From DAOTXL01 sp034435455 (GTDB lineage Bacteria; Chloroflexota; Anaerolineae; JAAYZQ01): a stretch of 64,000 nucleotides of DNA. The position numbers and the translations under genes were made by a program. The DNA is taken from the NCBI GenBank assembly GCA_034435455.1, contig DAOTXL010000118.1:1-64000 (forward strand). The letters are read 5' to 3'. Below the pieces are notes generated by a model, which ran no database searches, was not told the DNA's origin, and saw nothing but the letters and a program-made list of their open reading frames with translations. This document shows positions 41,876 through 49,982 of the stretch, in pieces (within the stretch, counting starts at the first letter, position 1; each line of letters starts with the position of its first letter).

Positions 41876-42565
41876 TCAATCCACAAAGCGGTACTTGATC
41901 AGCGTCCAAAAAGCCAGCGGCGCATCGCGCCAACTGATCTTTTTCCCCTCGTGGTACTCCCGGCCGTAATAAGAGATCGGCACCTCAAAGATGCGGTGGC
42001 CGCGTTTGAGCACCTTGGCCGTGATCTCCGGCTCGAACTCGAACCGCCGCGAGCGGAGGGGGATGTTTTTGACCACGTCGGCGCGGAAGCATTTGTAGCA
42101 GGTCTCCATGTCGCTCAGGATGGCGTTGTACAACACATTGGTTGTCAACGTCAACAGCTTGTTGCCCAGCATGTGCCAGAAAAGCATCGCCTTGCGGGGC
42201 CCCAGGAAGCGGCTGCCGTACACCACCTTCACCCGACCCTCGAGGATCGGTTGGATGAGCCTGGGATAGTCGCGGGGGTCATATTCCAGGTCGGCGTCCT
42301 GAATGAGCAGGATGTCGCCGCTGGCGTGCTCGATGGCGGTGCGCACCGCCGCCCCCTTGCCCCGATTTTGATCGTGATAAAAGAGGCGCAGGTCGCCGGC
42401 CTGGGCCTCCTGGGCCAGGATGTCGGCCGAGCCGTCGGTGGAGCCATCGTCCACGACCAGGATCTCCTTTTCGATGCCGGGCAGGTCCACAGCCCGCACC
42501 TGGCGCAGGATCTCGCGCAGTGTGTCGCGCTCGTTGTACACCGGGATTATGATGGAGAGTTTCAT
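41876..42565 (-). CDS. glycosyltransferase family 2 (dolichol-phosphate-mannose-synthase-like)
   Basis: 229 residues from ATG 42565 with GGAGGAACGGAC upstream. GT2 motifs: LSIIIPVYNERDTLREIL, ILVVDDGSTDGSADI, DADLEYDPRDYP (DxD-like metal site), VVYGSRFLG, and the C-terminal REYHEGKKISWRDAPLAFWT of the DPM1/undecaprenyl-phosphate-sugar type. No transmembrane anchor is present. It probably makes a lipid-phosphate sugar donor for the GT-C proteins next door. Confidence 0.88.
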   Translation of the reverse strand: MKLSIIIPVYNERDTLREILRQVRAVDLPGIEKEILVVDDGSTDGSADILAQEAQAGDLRLFYHDQNRGKGAAVRTAIEHASGDILLIQDADLEYDPRDYPRLIQPILEGRVKVVYGSRFLGPRKAMLFWHMLGNKLLTLTTNVLYNAILSDMETCYKCFRADVVKNIPLRSRRFEFEPEITAKVLKRGHRIFEVPISYYGREYHEGKKISWRDAPLAFWTLIKYRFVD

Positions 42566-42592
42566 GTCCGTTCCTCCGGGCGAATCCCGGCT

Positions 42593-42620
42593 ATTATACA
42601 ATACAAGGGGCAAGATGCAA
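42593..42620 (-). promoter_or_regulatory. promoter of the GT2 gene
   Basis: Reverse strand: TTGCAT (42615-42620), 16-base spacer, TATAAT (42593-42598), at the edge of a simple-repeat tract. Confidence 0.6.
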
Positions 42621-42650
42621 GATGCAGGTTGCAAGTTGCAAGGGGCGGGG
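42602..42650. repeat. GCAAG-type short tandem tract
   Basis: Repeated variants of GCAAGATGCA / GCAGGTTGCAAGTTGCAAG. With the following tract it fills most of the 341-base intergenic gap 42566-42906, which holds no gene. Confidence 0.6.
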
Positions 42651-42701
42651 TTTGGGGTTTGGTTTGGTGTTCTTGAGCAAGTGTGCTACAATGTCCGGCG
42701 T

Positions 42702-42852
42702 CCGGATGCACGGAGCACGACACGGATTTTGACACGGATACACGGAGTACGACACGGATTCTGACACGGATACACGGATTTGGGCACGGATGCGCGGGGC
42801 ATGACATGGAGCATGACATGGATTCGGACACGGATGCACGGGACAGGACCTC
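42702..42852. repeat. degenerate CACGGA/GACACGGAT tandem repeats
   Basis: About 150 bases built from short units such as GACACGGATACACGGAGTAC and ACACGGATTCTGACACGG repeated with changes; several ACACGGAT/CACGGAGCACGAC words recur six to eight times. It lies between divergent glycosyltransferase genes. No ORF or RNA is evident. Confidence 0.7.
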
Positions 42853-42906
42853 TGCTTTCCGTGTAATGTGTGGCAATCTGTGTTGTGCTTGTGCTCTGGG
42901 GGGAGA

Positions 42907-44034
42907 ATGCCCATCTATGTAGATGTGTCGTCGGCTGTGCACGCCAAGGCGGGCATTGGCCGCTATGCCGCGAGCCTGGCCCGGGCCCTGGTCGCCCGCC
43001 GGCCAGGCCGCGTTGCCCTGTTCTACAACCGGGAGCGGGATACCCGGCCGCCGGCCGGGCTGGAAGGGGTGCCGGCCCGGACGATCCGCGCCGGTTACAA
43101 GCCGTGGCGCATGGCGGTGTGGCTGGGGCAGTTGGCGGGCCTGGGTTTCAACCGGCTGGTGCCGGACGCCGAACTGTTCCACGCCACCGAGCACCTGCTG
43201 CCCCCCCTGCGGGGGGTGCCCACCGTCCTCACCGTGCACGATATGATCTTCAAGCTGTTCCCCCAGCACCAGAAGCCGCTCAATTACTGGTACCTGAACG
43301 CCACCATGCCCCTCTACTGCCGCCGCGCCGGGGCCATCATTACCGTTTCCGAGTCCAGCCGGCAGGATATCCTCACCCACTACCGCCTGGACCCGGCCAA
43401 GGTCACGGTGGTCTATGAAGCCGCCTCGCCCGAGTTTGTGCCTGCACCGCCGGAGGCCGTGGCGGAAATCCGCCGTCGCTATGGCCTGCCCGACCGCTTT
43501 TTGATCCACGTCGGCACCATCGAGCCGCGCAAAAACCTCACCCGCCTGGTCGAGGCGTTGCAGCGGCTGCGCGATGGAGGGCTGACCGTGCCGCTGCTGG
43601 TGGTGGGGGGCAAGGGCTGGCTGTACGACGGTTTCTTTCGCCGTCTCGAAGAGCTGGAGGTGCGCGACTCGGTGCGGTTTACCGGCTATGTGCCGGCCGC
43701 CGACCTGCCGCTTTTGTACAACGCGGCCACGGCGGCAACCCTGCCCTCGGTCTACGAGGGGGCTGGGCTGCCGCTGCTGGAAGCGATGGCCTGTGGCACC
43801 CCCGTCGTCTGCTCCAACGTCTCCAGCCTGCCGGAGATGGGCGGCCAGGCGGCGCGCTATTTCGACCCCTACGATGTGGAAGCGATGGCCGAGGCCCTCT
43901 GTGCAGTGTGGACCGATGCCGACCTGCGGGCCGAAATGCGCGAGCAGGGCCTGAGACAGGCCGCCCGCTTTTCCTGGGAGCGGGCGGCTGAAGAAACGCT
44001 GGCCGTCTATGAACGGTGTATGGGCAGGGGGTGA
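42907..44034 (+). CDS. glycosyltransferase family 4-type (GT-B)
   Basis: 375 residues from ATG 42907 with GGGGGGAGA upstream. GT-B fold: N-terminal AKAGIGRYAASLARAL, middle TVSESSRQDILTHYRLDPAK and FLIHVGTIEPRKNLTRLVEA, and the C-terminal LPSVYEGAGLPLLEAMACGT with the E-x7-E nucleotide-sugar motif. Cytoplasmic; likely adds a sugar during surface-glycan assembly. It is divergent from the GT2 gene and convergent with the UxaA-like gene. Confidence 0.88.
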   Translation: MPIYVDVSSAVHAKAGIGRYAASLARALVARRPGRVALFYNRERDTRPPAGLEGVPARTIRAGYKPWRMAVWLGQLAGLGFNRLVPDAELFHATEHLLPPLRGVPTVLTVHDMIFKLFPQHQKPLNYWYLNATMPLYCRRAGAIITVSESSRQDILTHYRLDPAKVTVVYEAASPEFVPAPPEAVAEIRRRYGLPDRFLIHVGTIEPRKNLTRLVEALQRLRDGGLTVPLLVVGGKGWLYDGFFRRLEELEVRDSVRFTGYVPAADLPLLYNAATAATLPSVYEGAGLPLLEAMACGTPVVCSNVSSLPEMGGQAARYFDPYDVEAMAEALCAVWTDADLRAEMREQGLRQAARFSWERAAEETLAVYERCMGRG

Positions 44035-44050
44035 TTGGGGGGCCTGCCGG

Positions 44051-45589
44051 CTACAAGATCCCCTCGATGTTCCAGGGGCAGAATTCGGCCTCGCCTACCC
44101 CCTGCGCTTCACTCCTGGATGGCTGCCCGGAGGCCACGGCGACCACCAGGTCCAACAGTTCAGCCGCCACCTGCTGCATCTCCACCCCGGCCAGGACCCG
44201 GCCGGCGTCCAGGTCCAGGTCGTCGGCCATGTGCCGGTAGAGGGCCGGATGGCTGCTGACCTTGATGCAGGGGGCCGGCTTGAAGCCCAGGACCGAACCG
44301 CGCCCGGTGGTAAACAGCACCAGGTTGCAGCCGCCCGCTACCTGCCCGGTTACCGAGACCGGGTCGTAGCCGGGTGAGTTCATAAAGACCAGGCCGCGGG
44401 CCGCCACCGGTTCGGCATAGTCATAGACGGCGGTCAGGGGGGTGCTCCCGGCCTTGGCCACCGCCCCCAACGATTTCTCATAGAGGGTCGTCAGGCCGCC
44501 GGCCTCGTTGCCCACGCTCCGGTTGTCGTCCACCGAGATGCCCATCCGCCGGGCGTATTCCCGCCACCAGCGCACCATCTCCAACAGCTTCTGGCCCACC
44601 TGGGGGCTGGCAGCCCGCCGGGTGAGCAGGTGCTCGGCACCGTCAATCTCCGGCGTCTCGGCCAGGACGACGGTGCCCCCCTGCCGCACCACCTCGTCGG
44701 CCACCAGCCCGACGACCGGATTGGCCGTCACGCCCGACCAGGCATCGCTGCCGCCGCACTGCAAGGCCAGCGTCAGTTCCGACAGCGGCTGCGCCGTGCG
44801 CACCACGGCGTTGACCGTCGGCAACAGCCCCTCGACGGCGGCGATGCCGGCCTGCACCGCCCGGCGGATGCCGCCCAACTCCTGGATGATCAGCCCCGGA
44901 CCGCTCAGGCCAAACCGCTCCATCAGCATGGCCACCTGGTTGGTCTCGCACCCCAGCCCCATGAGCAGGTAGCCGCCCACGTTGGGATGGCGGGCCATGC
45001 CGGCCAGGGTGCGTTGGAGCAACGGGTATTCGATGGGACAGCCCAGGCAATGGGTCAGGGCTATCACGCCGTCCACCTGTGGGAAAGCCGCCAGCCGCTC
45101 CGCCGTAAAGTGATGGGCGATCTCGCGGGCCACGTGGGCTGCACAGTTGACCGTCGCGATCACGGCGATATAGTTGCGCGTGCCCACCCGCCCGTCAGCC
45201 CGCCTGTATCCCAGAAAGGTGCGGCGCCGGTCCTCCGCCACATAGTCCACTGGCCGCACGTCGGCGCCAAAGGCTGGGTCGCGGTCGATCTCCTGGAAGC
45301 TGACGTTGTGGGTGTGGACATGATCGCCGGGCCGGATCGCCCGGCTGGCCAGGCCGATGACCTGCCCGTAGCGGCGCACCGGTTCGCCGGGGACGATGGG
45401 CCGCAGGGCTACCTTGTGGCCGGTGGGGATCGGCCCGCCCACGGCGATCTCGTAAGCGCCGGCCGCTTCCTCCACCACCAGCACGGTATCCACCAGGTCT
45501 GTTCTGACAACGGCCACGTTGTCCTGGGGATGGAGGCGAATGGCCACCTCCTGCAACGGCACCTTGCCGGTGCGGCTCTGCCCTGTCAT
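44051..45589 (-). CDS. UxaA-family (altronate/galactarate-dehydratase-like) hydrolase
   Basis: 512 residues from ATG 45589. N-terminal SAF-type domain (about 1-110: AIRLHPQDNVAVVRTDLVD) and the UxaA/GarD C-terminal domain (GYRRADGRVGTRNYIAVIAT, THCLGCPIE, MGLGCETNQ, LQCGGSDAWSGVTANPVVG, FTTGRGSVLGF). Full-length fusions like this dehydrate altronate or galactarate; iron-binding Cys residues in HCLGC and GLGCE are kept. Last gene of an operon with a saccharopine-dehydrogenase-like enzyme and methyltransferases, so the natural substrate may differ from hexonates. Confidence 0.85.
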   Translation of the reverse strand: MTGQSRTGKVPLQEVAIRLHPQDNVAVVRTDLVDTVLVVEEAAGAYEIAVGGPIPTGHKVALRPIVPGEPVRRYGQVIGLASRAIRPGDHVHTHNVSFQEIDRDPAFGADVRPVDYVAEDRRRTFLGYRRADGRVGTRNYIAVIATVNCAAHVAREIAHHFTAERLAAFPQVDGVIALTHCLGCPIEYPLLQRTLAGMARHPNVGGYLLMGLGCETNQVAMLMERFGLSGPGLIIQELGGIRRAVQAGIAAVEGLLPTVNAVVRTAQPLSELTLALQCGGSDAWSGVTANPVVGLVADEVVRQGGTVVLAETPEIDGAEHLLTRRAASPQVGQKLLEMVRWWREYARRMGISVDDNRSVGNEAGGLTTLYEKSLGAVAKAGSTPLTAVYDYAEPVAARGLVFMNSPGYDPVSVTGQVAGGCNLVLFTTGRGSVLGFKPAPCIKVSSHPALYRHMADDLDLDAGRVLAGVEMQQVAAELLDLVVAVASGQPSRSEAQGVGEAEFCPWNIEGIL

Positions 45590-45613
45590 GGCTTGCACTC
45601 CATCGGCTCCCGG

Positions 45614-45641
45614 GTAGGGCAACTGCGAGCAGTTACCCTAC
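45614..45641. repeat. GTAGGG-type intergenic palindrome, copy D
   Basis: Near-perfect 12-base arms GTAGGGCAACTG / CAGTTACCCTAC (one mismatch) around five bases, between the UxaA-like and saccharopine-dehydrogenase-like genes. Confidence 0.7.
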
Positions 45642-45653
45642 ATCGGAGGGGAG

Positions 45654-46772
45654 TCAGAGGATCGGCTGCGTCATGGCCAGGTCGGCGTAGGCGGTGATCC
45701 CCTTTTCGCGCAGGCGCGTGAAAAAGGTGCGCGGGTCCAGGCAGGCCTCCGGGGCGTAGACTCCGCCCGATTGGGTCAGCAGTTCCCCGCGGGCGAGCAT
45801 CAGCGCCCCGATGGCCAGCGACAGCCCGGTGGCTTCTCGCATCTGGCCGATACCGCAGATCAGGGAATGCACCTCCTGGCCGGCCTTTTCCCCCCACACA
45901 TCCAGGCGCACAGCGCCCTCCTCCGGTTCTTCGGCAGCCGACATCCGTTCCATCAGGCTGACGGCCCGGGCGACGGCGGTCCGCACCGCCCGGCTGTTGA
46001 GCAGGCCCCATCGCGCCGGGCGGATGAACAGACCGGCGCCGCGCCCGAAGCCCATAAAAAAGTTCACCTCGTCGAGGCCGGGGATGAAGCGGGGTAAGGT
46101 TTCCGGCTCGCTGTGGCCCATGTTCCACACCTGGATCGGCCCAAAGTGAGGGAATTCCACCACGCGCTCCTCGCTGCAGGCCGGCAGCATCACCCGTTTC
46201 CCGTTGCGCCAGGCCACCACCTGCCCGGTGATGATGTGCAACATGTGCCGCACCACCGCCTCGCCGCCGCCGGCCTTTAACGGCTGAAAGACCGATACGT
46301 CTGCCCGCCGCACCCGGTCCATCTGGTCGGCCAGGTAGCGGATGCCGAGGTTGGACAGGCCGGGGCTGGTGCCCAGCCCGGTGATGACCGTCACGCCTGC
46401 TTTGCGGGCCGGTTCGTCAAACCGGTCAATGGCCGCACCGGCTGCCTCCCACTCGTCGCAGAGGCTGGCATAGGGGACGCCGGCCTCGATGGCGGCCCGT
46501 ACCAGCCTGGTTTCGAACAGGTGAAAGGGCCCCAGGGCCGAGGCGGCCACGGCGTAGCCGCGCATGGCCTCTACCAGTTCCGGATGGTTGTTGGCATCTA
46601 CCGGCCGGACATCTACCGTTGCTTCCCGTCCGGCCAGCCTTTCGGCGATCTGACGGGCGACGGCCACGTTCCGGTCGGCAATCGTCACCCGCCGTACCCC
46701 TTCCGACAGGGCCAGGTCCTCCACGGCCCGGCTGCCCATGTCGCCGGCGCCTCCTAAAACCATGATCTCCAT
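45654..46772 (-). CDS. saccharopine-dehydrogenase-family NAD(P) enzyme
   Basis: 372 residues. N-terminal Rossmann motif VLGGAGDMGSRAVEDLA, followed by the saccharopine-dehydrogenase-like segments ASALGPFHLFETRLVRAAIE and AGVPYASLCDE. C-terminal segment GLGTSPGLSNLGIRYLADQM. Family members act on saccharopine, carboxynorspermidine or unknown amino-acid conjugates. Here it is in a one-carbon/methyltransferase operon, so an amine-linked substrate is plausible; not shown. Confidence 0.8.
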   Translation of the reverse strand: MEIMVLGGAGDMGSRAVEDLALSEGVRRVTIADRNVAVARQIAERLAGREATVDVRPVDANNHPELVEAMRGYAVAASALGPFHLFETRLVRAAIEAGVPYASLCDEWEAAGAAIDRFDEPARKAGVTVITGLGTSPGLSNLGIRYLADQMDRVRRADVSVFQPLKAGGGEAVVRHMLHIITGQVVAWRNGKRVMLPACSEERVVEFPHFGPIQVWNMGHSEPETLPRFIPGLDEVNFFMGFGRGAGLFIRPARWGLLNSRAVRTAVARAVSLMERMSAAEEPEEGAVRLDVWGEKAGQEVHSLICGIGQMREATGLSLAIGALMLARGELLTQSGGVYAPEACLDPRTFFTRLREKGITAYADLAMTQPIL

Positions 46773-46832
46773 AACCCCTCCTCTGAGAATCTTGCCCCTG
46801 CCCTTGCCCCGTGGGCCGCCGCCGGGCGGTTG

Positions 46833-48290
46833 TCACTGCCCCCCGTGCCGCGCCTCGGCCTGGGCCACGATCTCCTTTAGCCGCGCCTCTGTCTCCGGCG
46901 CGATGGGCAGCGGCCGGTGGTGCTCCAGGATGTGCAGCACTCTGGCCCGCACCCGGTCGGCCATCGTCCGGCGGCCGCTCGCTTCCCAGGAGCGGCGCAT
47001 CTGGCGGTCCATCAGCGTCGGCAGCCAGAACTCGGTGCGGAAATGGCGGCGGGTGTGTTCCTGGGTCAGATAGTGGCCGCCGGGGCCGACCTGCTCGATG
47101 ACCTCCAGCGCCAGCGTTTCAGGTGTGACGGTGACGCCCTTCAGGATCTGTTTGGCCATGCCGATCACCTCGTCCGACATGACCAGCATGTCGAAGGAAC
47201 CCAGCAACCCCGAGTCCAGGTAGCCGACGTCGTGGATCAGGTTGGCCCCCGACAGGGCAGCGAGGATGATCGTCAGGGTTGCCTCGATGGCGGCCTGCTG
47301 GTCGAGCGCCTTGGAGTCGGAGCAGCCGGCGGTGGAGAACATGGGCAGGCCCAGCCATTTGGCCACGTCGGTCATGGCGGCGCTGATCAAGGCCAGTTCC
47401 GGCGCACCGTAGGACAGGACCGAGGTGGTCATGTCCATCAGCGAATCCACCCCGCCGATGATCACCCCTGCCCCCCGCCGTTTGAGCTGGGCCAACACCA
47501 CCCCGACCAGGCACTCGGCCAGGCCCTGCACCATAGCCCCGGCCAGGGTCGCCGGTCCGGTGGCGCCGGCCATGATGCACGGGGTAAAGATGGCCGGGAT
47601 GCCCTTTTCTGCGGCAAACAGCAGCTTTTCTGTGGCCTCGACCGAGTTGGTCAGGGGAGAACTGGGCTCGATATAGACGATGAACAGGGGCAGCCGGGCG
47701 AACTCCTCCGGTCCGCCCAACACCGCACAGGCCATGTGGTATTGGTCGGCCAGGCCCTCCCCGTCCACAGCAGTGATGACCAGCGGCTTGGACGTGCCCT
47801 GGAGCATGGCCAGGAACTGGTGCCGGTCGTATACCTGGGGCAGCACGCCCGAGGTCAGCCCCAGCGACATGTGAAAATCAATGTGGGGCAGGGCATCGCT
47901 GAGGCGGGCGGCGTTGTACACATCGTCGAAGGTGTACTTGCGCACCTGATCGGTATAAGGGTCCACCAGCGATGGGCAGTCGGAACCGGTGCCAAAGTAG
48001 AACCTGTTTTTTTCCAGGTACAGGCGCCGGCGGCGGTCGCGCCCGGCGATGACGATGCGGTTGGGGGTGGTGCTCAGCGCCTCTTTGACCAGCCAGGTGG
48101 GAATGCGGATCAGGTTGCCGTCGCTGACCTGACAGCCGGCTTCTCGCAGCAGGGCCAGCCCTTCCCGGTGGAGCATCCGGGTCCCGACCCGCTCCAGCAC
48201 CTCCAGTGCCGCGTCATAGATCTCCTCGATCTGGTCGTCGGATAGCACCCGGAATTGAGGGGTGGCGTTGATTCGATGGTTCGCTCTCAT
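46833..48290 (-). CDS. MttB-family (trimethylamine-methyltransferase-like) protein, non-pyrrolysine
   Basis: 485 residues; ATG overlaps the stop of the upstream gene (ATGA) and has GGAGG. MttB proteins transfer a methyl group from tertiary or quaternary amines to a corrinoid protein. The barrel has typical segments (IYDAALEVLERVGTRMLHRE near 25, GSDCPSLVDPYTDQVRKYT, TSGVLPQVYDRHQFLAMLQG, SDEVIGMAKQILKGVTVTPE). There is no internal TAG, so it belongs to the large non-pyrrolysine group that includes glycine-betaine MtgB and proline-betaine MtpB. Substrate is probably a quaternary amine. With a corrinoid protein and homocysteine methyltransferase it forms a methyl-transfer set. Confidence 0.88.
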   Translation of the reverse strand: MRANHRINATPQFRVLSDDQIEEIYDAALEVLERVGTRMLHREGLALLREAGCQVSDGNLIRIPTWLVKEALSTTPNRIVIAGRDRRRRLYLEKNRFYFGTGSDCPSLVDPYTDQVRKYTFDDVYNAARLSDALPHIDFHMSLGLTSGVLPQVYDRHQFLAMLQGTSKPLVITAVDGEGLADQYHMACAVLGGPEEFARLPLFIVYIEPSSPLTNSVEATEKLLFAAEKGIPAIFTPCIMAGATGPATLAGAMVQGLAECLVGVVLAQLKRRGAGVIIGGVDSLMDMTTSVLSYGAPELALISAAMTDVAKWLGLPMFSTAGCSDSKALDQQAAIEATLTIILAALSGANLIHDVGYLDSGLLGSFDMLVMSDEVIGMAKQILKGVTVTPETLALEVIEQVGPGGHYLTQEHTRRHFRTEFWLPTLMDRQMRRSWEASGRRTMADRVRARVLHILEHHRPLPIAPETEARLKEIVAQAEARHGGQ

Positions 48291-49192
48291 CGGTTATCCT
48301 CCTGATGCGTCAAACGGTTTGCGGCCAGGGCGGCGGCGATGGCGGCGATGTGCTCCGGTGAGGAACCGCAGCAGGCGCCGACGATGCATGCCCCCAGTTC
48401 GACATAACGGACGGCCAGGTCGGCCATCTGTTGCGGTGTGGCGTCATAGACGACCTGTCGCCGGACCAGGCGGGGCAGTCCGGCGTTGGGCTTGGCGATG
48501 AGGTAGAGGCCGGGGGCCGCTTCGCGCATCTGCGGTAAAAAGTCCAGCACCTCTTCGGGGGCGTGGCCGCAGTTGGCGCCCACCGCTGCTGCCCCCAGGG
48601 CGGCCATAGCCTGGGCGGCCTGCGCCGGGCGGACGCCCATGTTGGTGCGGCCGCGGGTGTCGAAGCTGAAGGTACAAAAGACCGGCAGGGCGCACGCCTG
48701 TCTGGCTCCCTGGACGGCAGCCTGAGCCTCCTTCAGGTCGCTCATTGTCTCGATGTAGATACAGTCCACGCCGCCGGCAGCCAGGGCTTCGGCCTGTTCG
48801 GCAAAGATCTCGACCGCCGCCTCGTAGGTCAGTTTGCCCAGGGGGGCCAGCATCTCGCCGGTGGGGCCGATGTCGCCGCCGACGTAGCGGTCATCGCCGG
48901 CGGCCTGGCGGGCCAGCCCGGCGGCGCGGCGGTTGATCTCAACCACCTGGGGGTCGAGGCCGGCTTTTTTCAGCCGCGCCCGCGTGCCGCCAAAGGTAGA
49001 GGTCAGGATGAGCTGGGAGCCGGCTTCCAGGTAGGCGCGATGCAGGCGGATGATCTCCTCCGGGCGCTCCAGCACCCAGGCTTCGCCGGGGGTGCCGACG
49101 GGCAATCCGGCCGCCTGGAGCATGGTGCCCGTCGCCCCATCGGCGATCAGCACCCCGCCGGCGGCCAACCGTTCCAGGATCGGTTGTCGCAT
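48287..49192 (-). CDS. homocysteine S-methyltransferase-domain protein
   Basis: 301 residues from ATG 49192. Hcy-methyltransferase barrel: IADGATGTMLQAAGLPVGTP, ILTSTFGGTRARLKKAG, GDIGPTGEMLAPLG, and zinc-ligand loops VGANCGH and GACCGSSPEH (Cys from NCG and GxCCG). This equals domain 1 of MetH, or a BHMT-type stand-alone. It lacks the CH3-THF-binding and cobalamin domains. The cobalamin domain is a separate adjacent gene and MttB lies next, so a corrinoid-linked methionine synthesis from an amine methyl donor is likely. Confidence 0.88.
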   Translation of the reverse strand: MRQPILERLAAGGVLIADGATGTMLQAAGLPVGTPGEAWVLERPEEIIRLHRAYLEAGSQLILTSTFGGTRARLKKAGLDPQVVEINRRAAGLARQAAGDDRYVGGDIGPTGEMLAPLGKLTYEAAVEIFAEQAEALAAGGVDCIYIETMSDLKEAQAAVQGARQACALPVFCTFSFDTRGRTNMGVRPAQAAQAMAALGAAAVGANCGHAPEEVLDFLPQMREAAPGLYLIAKPNAGLPRLVRRQVVYDATPQQMADLAVRYVELGACIVGACCGSSPEHIAAIAAALAANRLTHQEDNR

Positions 49193-49217
49193 GGTTCTCA
49201 CTCCGTCCTTTGACCTT

Positions 49218-49868
49218 TTATGCCCCTACCATCTCTTTGACGACCCGAACCGCGTCGGTGGCGTTTTCGGCGTAGCCGTCGGCGCCGATCTCCTGGGCCC
49301 ATTCGGGGCTGGCCGGCGCCCCCCCGACGATCACCTTGACCCGGTCGCGCAGGCCGGCTTCCTGGAGGGTGAGGATGACCGTCTCCTGGTTCAGGAGTGT
49401 GGTCGTCAGCAGCGCCGACAGGCCCACCACGTTGGCGTTCGTCTGGCGCACGGCCTCCACAAACTGCTGGGGCGACACGTCCACCCCCAGGTCACGGACC
49501 TCGAAGCCGTTGGCTGCCAGCATGGTGGCCACCAGGGTCTTGCCGATTTCGTGGATGTCGCCCTGGACGGTGCCGATGACCACTTTGCCGAGCACCTGGC
49601 GCTCCTTCTTGCGCTTCAGCAACTCCGGCTCCAGGGCGGCGATGGCCGCTTTCATCGCCTCGCCACTCATCATCAGGTCGGGGATGAACAGCTCGCCCCG
49701 GGCAAAGCCGTCGCCGACAACGTCCATGCCCGGCTTGAAACCCTGCTCGATGGCGTCCAGCGGGTCAATGCCGGCCCGCAACGCCTCCTCCGCCAGGCTG
49801 TGGGCCTGGTCGGGCAGGCCATCTATGACCGCCTGGGCCATCGCCTCGAAAAGTCGTTCGTTTGGCAT
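49218..49868 (-). CDS. corrinoid (MtbC/MetH-cobalamin-domain-type) methyl-carrier protein
   Basis: 216 residues; ATG with GGAGGAACCCCA upstream. N-terminal four-helix cap (LFEAMAQAVIDGLPDQAHSL to LFIPDLMMSGEAMKAAIAAL) and C-terminal B12 domain: DIHEIGKTLV carries the DxHxxG histidine that binds cobalt, GLSALLTTTL and VIVGGAPASPEWAQEIGADG follow. It is the size of MtbC/MttC. First gene of an operon: corrinoid protein, homocysteine methyltransferase, MttB, saccharopine-dehydrogenase-like, UxaA-like. Confidence 0.93.
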   Translation of the reverse strand: MPNERLFEAMAQAVIDGLPDQAHSLAEEALRAGIDPLDAIEQGFKPGMDVVGDGFARGELFIPDLMMSGEAMKAAIAALEPELLKRKKERQVLGKVVIGTVQGDIHEIGKTLVATMLAANGFEVRDLGVDVSPQQFVEAVRQTNANVVGLSALLTTTLLNQETVILTLQEAGLRDRVKVIVGGAPASPEWAQEIGADGYAENATDAVRVVKEMVGA

Positions 49869-49933
49869 TGGGGTTCCTCCTGTGCTCCTTGCTGGTGTGT
49901 CTGCCCCCCTTCCTGCCGCAGGGGCACAGGGAC

Positions 49934-49961
49934 ATTATACCCGCTTTTGGCCGATTGGCAA
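49934..49961 (-). promoter_or_regulatory. promoter of the corrinoid methyl-transfer operon
   Basis: Reverse strand: TTGCCA (49956-49961), 16-base spacer, TATAAT (49934-49939), 66 bases before the corrinoid-protein ATG. Confidence 0.75.
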
Positions 49962-49982
49962 GGCCGGAAGGAAATATGACGA

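Noticed and set aside
42702..42852. Possible CRISPR or small RNA in the repeat tract
   Set aside because: Units are short, degenerate and overlapping, with no constant repeat-spacer alternation and no stable stem.
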